A DNA stretch of 64,000 nt from the NCBI RefSeq assembly GCF_000720115.1, contig NZ_JOIR01000007.1:1-64000 (forward strand). Reading direction: 5' to 3'. The number at the start of each line of letters is the position of its first letter. Position 1 is the stretch's first letter. Shown here piece after piece: positions 19,076 through 27,030 of the stretch. The position numbers and the translations under genes were made by a program. Source of the DNA: Streptomyces sp. NRRL F-2580. GTDB lineage: Bacteria > Actinomycetota > Actinomycetes > Streptomycetales > Streptomycetaceae. Under the pieces are notes generated by a model. It saw nothing but the letters and a program-made list of their open reading frames with translations. It searched no databases and was not told where the DNA came from.

Positions 19076-19887
19076 ACGAGGAGCTCACCAGGCGGCTGCA
19101 CGCAGCCGCCGAGGCCCACCAGCCCGACCGCGCCCGGATCCTGGCACGCATGGAACGCGGCATGTCCGGCGCCCCCGCCGACCCCCGCGAGTCATCAGGC
19201 ACGAGGCCCTGGCCCAGGGTCGCGCTCGCCTCCCTCGCCACGGCCGGCATTCTGGCAGTCGGGGGTTTCGCCGTCGCCGCCATCGTCGAGTCCCCGCCGG
19301 ACCGGCCGGACATCTCAGCCACCCCCGCCGCACCGTCCGCTCCGTCTGCGCCGTCCGCGTCCGGGACTCCCCGCCCGACGCCGTCGGCGCCCACCACCGG
19401 TAGCCCGACCGCGCCGGACCGCCCGTCCTCGACGAGCCCCAGCCCTGCGACGTCAGGCAGCGCGGGCTCGGCCCGGCCCGGCAGCGCGCACGTCCAGGAC
19501 GGGCCCCTGTGGTCGGCCGGCTCCTTGGACGCGGGCAGCAACACCTACTGGGCGCAGAGCAACATCACGCTCAAGGCCACCCAGCCGCTCACCGCACTCA
19601 CCCTGGAACTGCGCATCACGCAGACCGGCGGAGTGCAGAGCACCGGCAGTTGGCGGACGCTGCCCGCCGACGACTTCACCGTGACCGTGCAGAACGAGGG
19701 CGGCGCAGTGGTCTACCGCTGGACTCTCAAGCCGGGCCGCACCGTCCCGGCCGGACAGCATGTCTTCGCCGGCCAGTACAACCACGCCGCCGGCGAGCGC
19801 GAGGCCCAGCACGACGGCTACCGCGTCGACGCCAACGGTCCCCGCGGCGCCCTCTCGGTCTGGGGCGGCTTCACCCCGACACGCTGA
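19072..19887 (+). CDS. Membrane partner of the ECF sigma factor, with extracellular domain (271 aa)
   Basis: A single-pass membrane protein. Residues 1-35 are a cytoplasmic helix (RRLHAAAEAHQPDRARILARMERGM) of the kind found in SigE-family partner proteins, presumed to bind the sigma factor. The transmembrane segment is at about 45-66 (VALASLATAGILAVGGFAVAAIV). A 75-residue Pro/Ser/Thr/Ala linker spans the wall. The C-terminal domain at about 145-271 is a beta-sandwich-like domain (GPLWSAGSLDAGSNTYWAQSNITLKAT, TALTLELRITQTGG, ADDFTVTVQNEGG, AGQYNHAAGEREAQHDGYRV). That domain recalls carbohydrate-binding modules, but I cannot name a family. The start is TTG 19072 with GGAGGAG upstream and a TTGA overlap with the sigma gene. 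No zinc-finger motif is present, so any anti-sigma activity would be of another type. Confidence 0.8.
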   Translation: MNEELTRRLHAAAEAHQPDRARILARMERGMSGAPADPRESSGTRPWPRVALASLATAGILAVGGFAVAAIVESPPDRPDISATPAAPSAPSAPSASGTPRPTPSAPTTGSPTAPDRPSSTSPSPATSGSAGSARPGSAHVQDGPLWSAGSLDAGSNTYWAQSNITLKATQPLTALTLELRITQTGGVQSTGSWRTLPADDFTVTVQNEGGAVVYRWTLKPGRTVPAGQHVFAGQYNHAAGEREAQHDGYRVDANGPRGALSVWGGFTPTR

Positions 19888-20160
19888 GGCCACGCCCCAG
19901 CCGGGTCGAAGCCACCCCCGCACCTGCGCGCCGCGGGGGTCGGCGAGGACGGCGAGGACGATGGCGCGGGTGCGGCGGCGGTCGAGGCCGTGGATGTCGA
20001 GAGCGTCCTCGGAACGAGCCCAGCTGATCCCACCGGCCGGAGGCTTCGCCCCAACGGGGTACAGGGAAAACCGGGCCGGGTCAGCCCGCCAAGCTCCACG
20101 TCGTACGGATCCGAACCGTTGTTCACGGTCCCTGCCGGCACGTTGGGTCACGGCCTTCCG

Positions 20161-21360
20161 TCATCCGCGCCACTCGAACAGGACGAGCGTCGCGTCGTCC
20201 GAGGTGGTTTCGCCCCGTGCCCGCATGAGGGTGTGGGACAGGTCCCGGGCCACCGCGCGGATCCCCTGGTCAGCCTGCTCCAGCTGGTTCACCCAGTCGA
20301 TCAGCTGCTCCTCGCCGAACTGTTCCTGCCCGCTCTGGTGTTCTTCGACCAAGCCGTCGGTGAAGCAGAGGACGCGGTCGCCCGGTTCCAGTGCCACCGC
20401 GCTGACCTGTGGCTGGGCCCCTCCGAAGCCGACGGGGAGGGTCGTGGGGCTGTCCAGACGGCGTACGACGCGGTGCGCGCGGACCAGCATCGGCGCGGGA
20501 TGCCCCGCGTTGACCCACTGGAGGCGTCCGGTGTCCGTGTCCAGGCGCATCATCTGCGCGGTCACGAAATGGTCCGGGTCGAACTGTTCGGCGATGGCCC
20601 GGTCCATGAAGAGGTAGATCTCGGACAGTTCGATGCTGATCCGGCGGGCGTGGCGGTACGCGCCGATGGCCACCGTGGCCATCGTGGCCGCGTCCAGGCC
20701 GTGCCCCATGGCGTCGACCATGGCGAGGTGCAAGACGTCGCCGTTCAGGGCGTAGTCGAAGCTGTCCCCCGCCACGGCGTAGGCGGGCTCCAGGACTCCG
20801 GCGACCGCGAAGCGCGGCATCACCATCGACAGTGGGGGCAACAGGGACCACTGGATCTCCGCGGCCACGCTCATCGGTTCGCTGCGGCGGGTGCGGAAGA
20901 AGAGGTCGGTGTAGCCGTTCTTCGTCTCCAGCAGGTCGGCCACCAGGCCCGCGACCCTGCGCAGGAGCCGGCGGGCGTCGTCGTCGATCCCGCCCAGAGT
21001 GACCGCCAGGACCCCCACCTGGTCGCCGCCGTCCAGCAGGGGCAGGTGGACCCGCACGCCGTCGGGCGTCAGGACTTCGACGGGGCGTGACTCCAGGAAG
21101 CACCGGCCGGCTTCGGACCGGTCGATGGGCTGCGGATCACCTGCGGCCAAGCCGCCGGCGGGCAGGGGGACCAGCTGTCGCTGGCCGTAGTCCTGGAGCA
21201 GGATCTGTGGTTCGCGGCCCCCCAGCCGGGCCACCGTCTCGGCGACGAGCGGGCCGACCAGGTGCGGCGCCAGCTCGGGCGCCCGGTCCAGGAACACCCC
21301 GAGCAGTTCCTCCCCGAAGCTCTCCGAGCGGTCCCGGTCCCCGCGCCCTCCGACGGTCAT
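20161..21360 (-). CDS. GAF/SpoIIE-type PP2C phosphatase (399 aa)
   Basis: A cytoplasmic Ser/Thr phosphatase of the RsbU/SpoIIE type that would dephosphorylate an anti-anti-sigma factor or similar STAS protein. Residues 1-170 form a GAF-like sensor region (FGEELLGVFLDRAPELAPHLVGPLV, then VHLPLLDGGDQVGVLAVTLGGI). The PP2C core is at about 185-398: EIQWSLLPPLSMVMPRF, VAGDSFDYALNGDVLHLAMVDAMGHGLDAA, WVNAGHPAPML, ALEPGDRVLCFTDGLVE, TSDDATLVLFEW. The metal-binding Asp of GDSFDY and of DAMGHG are present. It starts at ATG 21360. Flanking intergenic DNA (19888-20160 and 21361-21656) shows no gene. It stands alone, so its substrate is unknown. Confidence 0.9.
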   Translation of the reverse strand: MTVGGRGDRDRSESFGEELLGVFLDRAPELAPHLVGPLVAETVARLGGREPQILLQDYGQRQLVPLPAGGLAAGDPQPIDRSEAGRCFLESRPVEVLTPDGVRVHLPLLDGGDQVGVLAVTLGGIDDDARRLLRRVAGLVADLLETKNGYTDLFFRTRRSEPMSVAAEIQWSLLPPLSMVMPRFAVAGVLEPAYAVAGDSFDYALNGDVLHLAMVDAMGHGLDAATMATVAIGAYRHARRISIELSEIYLFMDRAIAEQFDPDHFVTAQMMRLDTDTGRLQWVNAGHPAPMLVRAHRVVRRLDSPTTLPVGFGGAQPQVSAVALEPGDRVLCFTDGLVEEHQSGQEQFGEEQLIDWVNQLEQADQGIRAVARDLSHTLMRARGETTSDDATLVLFEWRG

Positions 21361-21656
21361 CCTGTTGCCTCCAACCGGGCGGCGGGCTGGCGTCCGGCTG
21401 CACGGGCGGCCTGGCCTCCAGGATGCTCCCGCGCGACCGGGCCCGCCACACGGCTTCCGTGTCCGACGGCCTCCACCACCCGAATGCCCTGGTGGGCCGG
21501 TTCACGCAGGGCTTCCACGGTCGGGTCCCGGCGCGCGCCGACGGGGTCTGACCGGGTGCTACCACCCATTTTCCGGTTCGCCCAGCGTTCGCGTCCGCGC
21601 GCACGTCGGCCGACCCTGAACGCTCGTGATCAATACATGATGGCGTGCCTTTCGGA

Positions 21657-21941
21657 TCAGGCCGGGCCCGTGGCCGTCCCTTCCTCCTCGGCCTCCATGC
21701 GCCGGATTCCCTCGTGGGTGAGGGTGACCATCGCGGGGGTGTTGCCGGGTTCCCAGTCGACGGCGATCAGTCCTTCGCCGGCCAGGTAGGTGCAGGCGGC
21801 GGCCAGATCCTGTTCCGGTACGTGCAGGTCGCGCCGCAGCTGTGCTCCGGTGATGCCGAGGAGGCGGTTGCCTTCGACGGCTTCGTACAGGACCCGGAGC
21901 ACCTGTTCGCGGTAGGTCTTGCGTTCGCGCAGTGTGGCCAT
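21657..21941 (-). CDS. Small winged-helix-like protein (94 aa)
   Basis: The product begins MATLRERKTYREQVLRVLYEAVEGNRLLGITGAQLRRDLHVPEQDLAAACTYLAGEGLIAVDWEPGNTP and ends with VTLTHEGIRRMEAEEEG. The arrangement of helices followed by a beta-hairpin (LIAVDW, MVTLT) fits a winged-helix DNA- or protein-binding domain. ATG 21941 is chosen because AAAGGA lies about eight bases upstream and because residues further upstream are low-complexity Pro/Ala. No ligand domain is seen. It lies in a run of small genes read leftwards (23125 to 21657) whose common function is unknown. Confidence 0.8.
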   Translation of the reverse strand: MATLRERKTYREQVLRVLYEAVEGNRLLGITGAQLRRDLHVPEQDLAAACTYLAGEGLIAVDWEPGNTPAMVTLTHEGIRRMEAEEEGTATGPA

Positions 21942-21990
21942 GACCGCGTCCTTTCGGGTGTGGGGTGCACTCCGGGGCCGCCAGGGCTTC

Positions 21991-22260
21991 TCAGATCTCG
22001 TTGGAGTGGGCGCCGGTGCCGACGGGGGTCCGGCCGGCGGCCAGCCACGAGCGGGCGGCGGGGCCGGCGGGTGTTGCCGTGTCCACGCTGAGGTGGAGGC
22101 GGGTGTCACCGTCGAGGCCGGGGTAGCTGCGCTGTTCCGCTCCGGCGAAGCACCGGCGGAGGGCTTCCGCGACCGCGCGGGCGGCTTCGGGTGTGTGCGC
22201 GATGATCCGTACCTCGGCGTGCCCGAGCGACGGCAGGGTCTGGGTCTCGATGTATTTCAC
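21991..22260 (-). CDS. Small hypothetical protein (89 aa)
   Basis: VKYIETQTLPSLGHAEVRIIAHTPEAARAVAEALRRCFAGAEQRSYPGL, then GDTRLHLSVDTATPAG. The alternation of strand (YIETQTL, EVRIIAH), helix (PEAARAVAEALRRCF) and strand (TRLHLSVD) suggests a small alpha/beta fold of about 75 residues. No family is recognised. The start is taken as GTG 22260 with AAGGGA about nine bases upstream; the longer open frame upstream is low-complexity. It is likely co-transcribed with the winged-helix gene 49 bp downstream. Confidence 0.7.
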   Translation of the reverse strand: MKYIETQTLPSLGHAEVRIIAHTPEAARAVAEALRRCFAGAEQRSYPGLDGDTRLHLSVDTATPAGPAARSWLAAGRTPVGTGAHSNEI

Positions 22261-22355
22261 GTGGTCGTGTTCCCTTTCAGGGAGGGTGAGAGGCCGGCGG
22301 GCCGGGGCACCCGGGCGCCCCGACCGCCGCCCCCGGTCGGAGGAAGGTCTGTTCC

Positions 22356-22553
22356 TCACCGGTCGGCATCCGTGTGGAGGGCTCGACGACCGGTGTCGTC
22401 CGGTAGGCCGGGAGGCCTCGGCAGGGGGTCGCTGAAGTGGTAGGCCGCGATCCGCGCGTCGTGCTGGGCGTTCAGCAGGTGGATCCAGCGCATTCCGACG
22501 GCGATCGCGAGAATGATCACCGCGATGAGGACGACGGTCTCCACGAGGCTCAC
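22356..22553 (-). CDS. Single-pass membrane miniprotein (65 aa)
   Basis: The N-terminal half is one transmembrane helix (VETVVLIAVIILAIAVGMRWIHLL); the remainder is a hydrophilic tail (NAQHDARIAAYHFSDPLPRPP). GTG 22553 overlaps the stop of the upstream DUF5994 gene by four bases (GTGA). GTG 22544 is an alternative with GGAGG eight bases upstream. The overlap implies translational coupling. Function unknown. Confidence 0.7.
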   Translation of the reverse strand: MSLVETVVLIAVIILAIAVGMRWIHLLNAQHDARIAAYHFSDPLPRPPGLPDDTGRRALHTDADR

Positions 22554-23125
22554 CTCCAGCCGTTTCCGGGCAGCGGGAGGGTGCTTCGGTCCGGCAGGTT
22601 CCCGAAGGCGGACGCGCATGCCCCGCCTTCGCCCTCCCAGGTGTCCTGCCGGCGACGGGCGTCGCGGATGTCGCGTCCGATGGCGGCTTCGTTGGCCATC
22701 AGTGCGCCCGATGTGAGGACGCTGCCCGGTATCGTCGCGGCTGCCATCAGGCGGGCCGCGGCTGCGGGTGCCGTCTCGGGCGGGATGACGAGGAGGTCCC
22801 AGCGGCCGACGGTGTAGGAGAGGAGGATCAGCTTGTCGGGGTCCTGTTCGGTGAACCAGCCCACGTGCAGCATGCGCCCGTCCATGGGCACGGTGTGCGG
22901 TACGACGGGCCAGCCGGTGGGGTTCACGGTGACGCGGGTGATGCGGCCCCAGGGCTCGTCCAAGGCAGCCAGCAGCACCGGGAGCTCGGCTTCGAGGTTT
23001 CGTGAGTAGGGCCACCAGGCGCCGTCCAGCTGGCCGGCGAGCGTGCTCTTCGGGGTGAGGGACAAGCGAGCCGGAAGCTCTGCGGCGAGGTCGCGGGGCG
23101 CGGTCCGTTCGAGGGTCGTGGTCAT
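22550..23125 (-). CDS. DUF5994 family protein (191 aa)
   Basis: A soluble 191-residue protein with the DUF5994 signatures: LPARLSLTPKSTLAGQLDGAWWPYSRNLEAELPVLLAALDEPWGRITRV, NPTGWPVVPHTVPMDGRMLHVGWFTEQDPDKLILLSY, and GRWDLLVIPPETAP. The C-terminal 40 residues are variable and charged. Such proteins are widespread and often multicopy in Streptomyces; no activity is known. The start is ATG 23125. It is the first gene of the leftward run and is coupled to the membrane miniprotein that follows it. The intergenic region 23126-23408 before it has no gene but probably its promoter. Confidence 0.85.
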   Translation of the reverse strand: MTTTLERTAPRDLAAELPARLSLTPKSTLAGQLDGAWWPYSRNLEAELPVLLAALDEPWGRITRVTVNPTGWPVVPHTVPMDGRMLHVGWFTEQDPDKLILLSYTVGRWDLLVIPPETAPAAAARLMAAATIPGSVLTSGALMANEAAIGRDIRDARRRQDTWEGEGGACASAFGNLPDRSTLPLPGNGWR

Positions 23126-23408
23126 GATGTGGACCTGCCCCCGGGCTGCCCGTCGGCAGCCCGGTTTTTAGGCGATCGCCGGAAATGACACCCGCGTTAA
23201 AGCCGGTGTGCGAAGTACTTCCGGTGCTTTCACTGTACGCCTGTTCGGCCGACGATAACCGGCGTGACCAGGTATTTCCCGGCGGGCCGCGGAGTGGGTG
23301 GCGGGAGTACCGTGAAAGGACGGCAGGCCCGCGCACGTCGCCCGACGGCACCGCACTGGTGCCGACCTGCGACGCAGTACGGCGCACCGCGTAGAGGGGC
23401 GGATCCAC

Positions 23409-23654
23409 ATGGCTGACTCCGACACCCCCCACACGCCCCCACTGCTCCTGCCGGACGCCATCCACCGGGCAATCAAGCCCGGTCCGGCACTGCTGGGGAT
23501 CACGCTGACACGCACAGCGGCGGCCCGCATCATGTCGACTGCGAAGCGAGGCACACGGATGAGGCCCCTCCCCAGCGGGCAGCGTGGAAAGGCCGGCCAT
23601 CCGTCCAGCGCCGAGGAGGACGCTTCCGCACCCCGCCCGTCGGCCTCATCGTGA
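23409..23654 (+). CDS. Possible small hypothetical protein (81 aa)
   Basis: An open frame MADSDTPHTPPLLLPDAIHRAIKPGPALLG... ending in a Ser/Ala-rich tail. A weak GGGGCGGA lies upstream. It could be a real small gene or the start of a decayed one: the region that follows is degenerate. No family is recognised. Confidence 0.3.
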   Translation: MADSDTPHTPPLLLPDAIHRAIKPGPALLGITLTRTAAARIMSTAKRGTRMRPLPSGQRGKAGHPSSAEEDASAPRPSASS

Positions 23655-24070
23655 AAGGCGACTGACCGGACGGCAGCCACTCGACATCGGGTAGCGTCCG
23701 GGGCCCAACCTGACGCCCTACGAGTGCACTTGTGGCTGCTCGGATGGGGCACGCCCCGCTGCTGCGGAGAACGGGCAAGCCTTTCGCCGCTGTGCTGAAC
23801 GGGATTCGCGCGGGCAAGTCGTAGTGCACCGAATAACTGCCTGTGTGGTGGGAGGTACTGCACGGGTGCGCCTGCCCTGGTTCGATGGCAGGAACCCGCG
23901 TTGACGATCTTGGCGGCTGTCAGGGTGCTTTGCGCCGGCGCTCCTTATCCAGGCCTGGCCCCAATCGCCGTCCATGACGGAGGACGGGCTCTGAAGCGCC
24001 CAAATGGCCTTGGCCAGTGAGGCGGTGGCGTTGCGGTATCCCGAGCGCTCGCTCGCGTCATTCATGGTGA
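23655..24070. other. Degenerate intergenic region
   Basis: 416 bases. One plus-strand stretch near 23727-23823 reads ARMGHAPLLRRTGKPFAAVLNG... and stops at TAG 23821-23823, as if it were the 3' end of a lost gene. The minus-strand open frame 23718-24065 has no recognisable motif and a weak start. I call no gene here. Confidence 0.4.
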
Positions 24071-24958
24071 TCAGACCCGGGGTCTCGGTGCTCCTCGGAA
24101 GAGGTCGAGGTGCTCATGGAGGAAGGTTTCGAGGGTCCGGGGCGGGCGGCCGAGTATGCGGGTGACGGTGTCGTTGGGCTCTTCGGGGTGGGTGGTGGCC
24201 ATGTGCTGGATCTCGACGATGTGGGAGGCGAGCCAGCCGGGCATGTGGGCTGTGCCGGTGAGGTGGCGGTGCAGGTCCGTGCCCGGCAGGTCGACGTACT
24301 GGACGTTGCGTTCCAGCAGGCTGCCGAGCAAGTCGGCGAGCTGGGGGTGGCTGTAGGTCCGGTCGCCGGTGAGGGTGTAGGTGTGCCCGGCGATTTCGGG
24401 GCGCGTCAGCGCGGCTGCCGCCACGTCGGCGATGTCGCGGCAGTCGATGTAGTTGCAGGCCGCGTCCGCCATGGCGCCGTGGATGATGCCGCCCGCGGCG
24501 ACCCCGGGTGCGAGGAGGAGCAGTTTCTGCATGAACGCGTAAGGGCGCAGGACGGTGCGGGTGGGCCCCGAGCTCCGGAGGGCCACCTCGATGGTGTGGT
24601 GTCCGCGTGCGATGGCTACGGGAGAGTCGGGGCCGGCGCCGGGGGCGGAGAGTTTGACGATGTGCCCGATGCCGCTCTTGGCGGCTGCCGCGATCACGTT
24701 GGTCTCCAGGGCTACCTGAGCGGGGCTGTTGGCCATGGTGAGGAAGAGCTGGCTCGCGCCGGTGAATGCGGCCCGCAGGGACACGGGGTCGGCGGCGTCA
24801 GCGGCCAGGACTTCGGTCCGCGAGAGGGTGGTGCTGTCGAGTCGGGTGCGGAGCCGGCCGGGGTCGCGGCTCAATGCCCGCGTGGGTGCCCCGAGTTCGG
24901 TGAGGCGGTGCAGGAGGGCGCTTCCGGTCGCTCCGGTGGCGCCCATGACGACGATCAT
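24071..24958 (-). CDS. NmrA-like NAD(P)-binding reductase/regulator (295 aa)
   Basis: An atypical short-chain dehydrogenase of the NmrA/TMR type. The nucleotide-binding motif is at residues 2-14 (IVVMGATGATGSAL, GxxGxxG). Arg in TRALSRDP suggests NADP(H). Further markers are LFLTMANSPAQVALETNVIAAAAKSG, IVKLSAPGAG, the TVLRPYAFMQKL region and CNYIDCRDIADVAAAAL. The family includes NADPH-dependent quinone or azo reductases and redox-sensing regulators. The start is ATG 24958 with AAGGAAGG eight bases upstream. It is 74 bp downstream of a membrane-protein gene on the same strand. Control by the MarR protein at 25650 is inferred from the operator at 25550-25567. Confidence 0.88.
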   Translation of the reverse strand: MIVVMGATGATGSALLHRLTELGAPTRALSRDPGRLRTRLDSTTLSRTEVLAADAADPVSLRAAFTGASQLFLTMANSPAQVALETNVIAAAAKSGIGHIVKLSAPGAGPDSPVAIARGHHTIEVALRSSGPTRTVLRPYAFMQKLLLLAPGVAAGGIIHGAMADAACNYIDCRDIADVAAAALTRPEIAGHTYTLTGDRTYSHPQLADLLGSLLERNVQYVDLPGTDLHRHLTGTAHMPGWLASHIVEIQHMATTHPEEPNDTVTRILGRPPRTLETFLHEHLDLFRGAPRPRV

Positions 24959-25032
24959 TCGGTGTCCTTCCTTTGGGGCCCGCGTGCGTATCGCGCAAGG
25001 GCCCACCGATGTGGCGGATGCGGTGAAGGAGT

Positions 25033-25509
25033 TCAGTGGGTGACGCTGGTGACGCGGGTGGCTCCGCGCCAGCGCCAGGTGGTGATGGTGGCGGCGAGTG
25101 CCGCGGACAGCGGCAGGTCCAGTGGGAGGCGTCCGGGCCACGGCGTGCCGGACAGGAACGGCGCCGGCCATACAGCCAGGCCCTTGACGGCGAGGTGTGC
25201 GGCCCCTGCCGCGACGGCTGCCGCCACCAGCCCTGCCCCTGCCGCCAGTACGGCCTTCGGCAAGGAGGCGGCCCAGCGAGGACGGATGCCCGAATGCTGG
25301 AGTCGGGCGCCGGTGAGGGCGGCGACGAGCGCTGAGGTGCCCGCGATGGAGGTGAGCGCGGCGACGGTCAGGTCCTGCTGCCCCGAGACGAGTCCCCCGG
25401 CGCCGGCGGTCAGGGCGGGGGCGGCGTAGGCCACCAGTACTTCGCGCCACAGCGCGAAGCGCGGCGGGGTGTGTTCCTCGGCGGTCGGGATGCTTCTTCG
25501 TCTACCCAC
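25033..25509 (-). CDS. Membrane protein (158 aa)
   Basis: An integral membrane protein with about four hydrophobic segments: residues 24-42 (LVAYAAPALTAGAGGLV), 46-66 (LTVAALTSIAGTSALVAAL), 84-110 (AVLAAGAGLVAAAVAAGAAHLAV) and 130-145 (LPLDLPLSAALAATI). It resembles the small uncharacterised membrane proteins found beside MarR regulators; I do not recognise a transporter family. The start is GTG 25509 with AGAGG upstream. It is the first gene of a probable two-gene unit with the NmrA-like reductase. The palindrome at 25550-25567 lies 40 bp upstream. Confidence 0.75.
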   Translation of the reverse strand: MGRRRSIPTAEEHTPPRFALWREVLVAYAAPALTAGAGGLVSGQQDLTVAALTSIAGTSALVAALTGARLQHSGIRPRWAASLPKAVLAAGAGLVAAAVAAGAAHLAVKGLAVWPAPFLSGTPWPGRLPLDLPLSAALAATITTWRWRGATRVTSVTH

Positions 25510-25549
25510 GAGGGCCTCTCTCTCGCTTTCTGTTGGTTGGATTCGCTTG

Positions 25550-25567
25550 TAATTAGGTGCCTAATTA
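25550..25567. promoter_or_regulatory. Palindromic MarR-type operator of the membrane protein/NmrA unit
   Basis: TAATTAGG-TG-CCTAATTA, a perfect 8-bp inverted repeat and a conspicuously AT-rich island. It closely resembles the site upstream of marR at 26177-26194 (14 of 18 bases). Confidence 0.8.
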
Positions 25568-25649
25568 TATGGGCGTGCGAACCTGTGCATCCTTTGAACG
25601 CCTTGAACCTGCGGGGGCTTTGGGCTTTGGGTTGCGGGGTGTCGGTGGC

Positions 25650-26171
25650 CTACTGGTCGGTCAGTGCGCAGATGCCCCGGGTGACCCGAGAGAGCAGGTC
25701 GAGGAAGACGGTCCGCTCCTCGACGCTCAGGTCGGCCACCATGGCCTGAAGGCGACGGAAGTGGTCGGGGGCCAGGTCGCGCAGTTTCCGTGCGCCGCGA
25801 GCGGTGAGGACGACCACCGAGGCGCGCCCGTCCTGCGCGGACGGACGCCGCAGAACCAGTCCGTCCTTCTCCAGGGAGTCGATGAGCCCGCTGACCGTCG
25901 CACGGGAGACACCGAGGCTGGCGGCCAGGAGTGAGGGTGACTTCTCGCCCTCGCTGTCCTCCAGGTCCGCGAGAAGGCGGTAGCGGCCGGTGGACAGCCC
26001 GAACCGGGAGAAATGAACCTCGCTCGCCTGGCCGAGCCGGGCGCCGGCGGCCATCAGGCGCACCGCGACCAGTACGGCCTGGGGGTCGGAGTCGAGGCCG
26101 TAGTGCCGGATCTGGCGCCTGGCCTGCTCCAGTGTCGGGGCCTCCTCGGCCGGGGCCTTCTGTGCGTCCAT
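25650..26171 (-). CDS. MarR-family transcriptional regulator (173 aa)
   Basis: A winged-helix dimeric repressor. Residues 1-40 are a helical extension (MDAQKAPAEEAPTLEQARRQIRHYGLD). The MarR core is at about 45-165: EVHFSRFGLSTGRYRLLADLEDSEGEKSPSLLAASLGVSRATVSGLIDSLEKDGLVLRRPSAQDGRASVVVLTARGARKL. The wing (RRPSAQDGRASVVVLT) carries the family Asp/Arg pair. ATG 26171 is chosen because the operator-like palindrome lies directly upstream and no ribosome site supports the ATG at 26207. It is followed by the membrane/NmrA unit on the same strand. Regulation of both promoters by this protein is inferred from matching palindromes. Confidence 0.9.
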   Translation of the reverse strand: MDAQKAPAEEAPTLEQARRQIRHYGLDSDPQAVLVAVRLMAAGARLGQASEVHFSRFGLSTGRYRLLADLEDSEGEKSPSLLAASLGVSRATVSGLIDSLEKDGLVLRRPSAQDGRASVVVLTARGARKLRDLAPDHFRRLQAMVADLSVEERTVFLDLLSRVTRGICALTDQ

Positions 26172-26176
26172 GTGAA

Positions 26177-26194
26177 TAATATGGAGCCTAACTA
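26177..26194. promoter_or_regulatory. Imperfect MarR operator at its own start
   Basis: TAATATGG-AG-CCTAACTA, five bases upstream of the marR ATG. It matches the perfect palindrome at 25550-25567 at 14 of 18 positions. A repressor bound here would block its own promoter or ribosome access. Confidence 0.7.
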
Positions 26195-26517
26195 ACTGGA
26201 GTGTCAAGAGTGTTGGCTGCTCGACGCAGGCCGCGTCGTGGTGGCGGTGCCGTGGGCCCGTTCGATGGTCTGGGCCCAGTACGGTCCGGTGGCCATCAGT
26301 GCGGCGCCGAGGGCGGCGAGGGTTCGGGTCCCGGTCATGGGGTCGGCGCGTGGCAGGACCGGGAGATGGCCGGCGGCGCGGATCAGGAGCAACGCCGTGC
26401 CGCGATGGGCTGCACGGCTGTCAGGTGGAGCTCTCCATCGGGAGATTCGCTGAGGTGCGGTGGCCCCGACGCTCTTTACGGACAAGTGGTTCGCAAGTGG
26501 TGCGGGACTCCGGAACC

Positions 26518-26609
26518 GGTCTAGACAACGAAGAAGGCCCAGGTCGCTGACCTGGGCCTTCTTCAAATAGCGGACGACGGGAATCGAACCCGCACTATAA
26601 GCTTGGGAA
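26518..26609 (-). repeat. Left att-like direct repeat: 3' half of tRNA-Gly(CCC) plus terminator
   Basis: 92 bases matching 29432-29523 with only about eight differences. Read on the minus strand it contains the second half of the anticodon loop, the T-arm (GCGGGTTCGATTCCCGT), the 3' acceptor strand of tRNA-Gly, and the AAGGCCCAGGTC hairpin that terminates the tRNA. It cannot fold into a tRNA because the 5' half is absent. Confidence 0.9.
26531..26563 (-). terminator. Terminator hairpin in the left att repeat
   Basis: AAGAAGGCCCAGGTC, loop GCT, exact complement ending GGCCTTCTT (15 bp). It is the copy of the tRNA terminator carried by the left repeat. Confidence 0.75.
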
Positions 26610-26818
26610 TCACCCGGCACTTGGCCATGCGTATGGCATCTGACCTGCGAGAACGTCTGCTGGTGGCCCCGTTCTGGCTGCCTTGTCGGACCCTGTGTTG
26701 ACCGTTGTTTACCGGTCCTACTGGCACGTTGTGGCACTCGGCGCTGAGAGGTCGTGCCGTTGCTGCCGGGCATGCCGGGCATGCCGAGCCAGGGCACGCG
26801 CCAAGGGTCTGCGTGCCA

Positions 26819-26920
26819 ATGGGCTTTCGCTTCTACTTTTACGACCTGCGCCACACCGGCCACGCGCTCTCCACACAGTCCGGCGCCACCCTCAAGGACA
26901 CGCTGGTCCGTGCCGGCGAG
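26819..26920 (+). pseudogene. Tyrosine-recombinase (integrase) remnant
   Basis: 34 codons, MGFRFYFYDLRHTGHALSTQ and then SGATLKDTLVRAGE, match the C-terminal catalytic region of phage/ICE-type tyrosine integrases, where HxLRHTGxTLxxxxGA carries the catalytic Arg/His. Neither side continues the family: the frame upstream is low-complexity and downstream diverges before the catalytic Tyr. It is a decayed remnant about 210 bp from the left repeat. Confidence 0.75.
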
Positions 26921-27030
26921 TGCCTGCCGATCTGGGGCCCGGGGTGGCGGAAAGCCGTCCCGACCCCAGGGGCAGGTCAGGGCACACAGGTACGGTTTCC
27001 AGGGGCGGCCAGGCATCAGGAGGGGGAGCC

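Larger units (their letters stand above)
26339..27030. other. Intergenic region with the attachment-site repeat and integrase remnant
   Basis: 692 bases. They contain the tRNA-derived repeat (26518-26609) and the integrase fragment (26819-26920), both listed separately. A possible 44-aa hydrophobic frame just before it, at 26204-26338, has no ribosome site and was not called. Confidence 0.5.

Noticed and set aside
20270..21103. Arg/Pro-rich frame overlapping the GAF-SpoIIE phosphatase
   Set aside because: Out-of-frame shadow of a clear enzyme.
23718..24065. A possible transposon remnant or gene on the minus strand
   Set aside because: No transposase motif or terminal inverted repeat could be found. 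The frame has no recognisable sequence.
24958..25450. Upstream extension of the NmrA-like gene (to 25450)
   Set aside because: The nucleotide-binding motif starts right at ATG 24958 with a good ribosome site. The extension is Arg/Pro-rich and overlaps another gene.
26204..26338. A 44-codon frame (MTGTRTLAALGAALMATG...) on the minus strand upstream of marR
   Set aside because: Hydrophobic and short, with no ribosome site and no homologue known to me. Not enough support.
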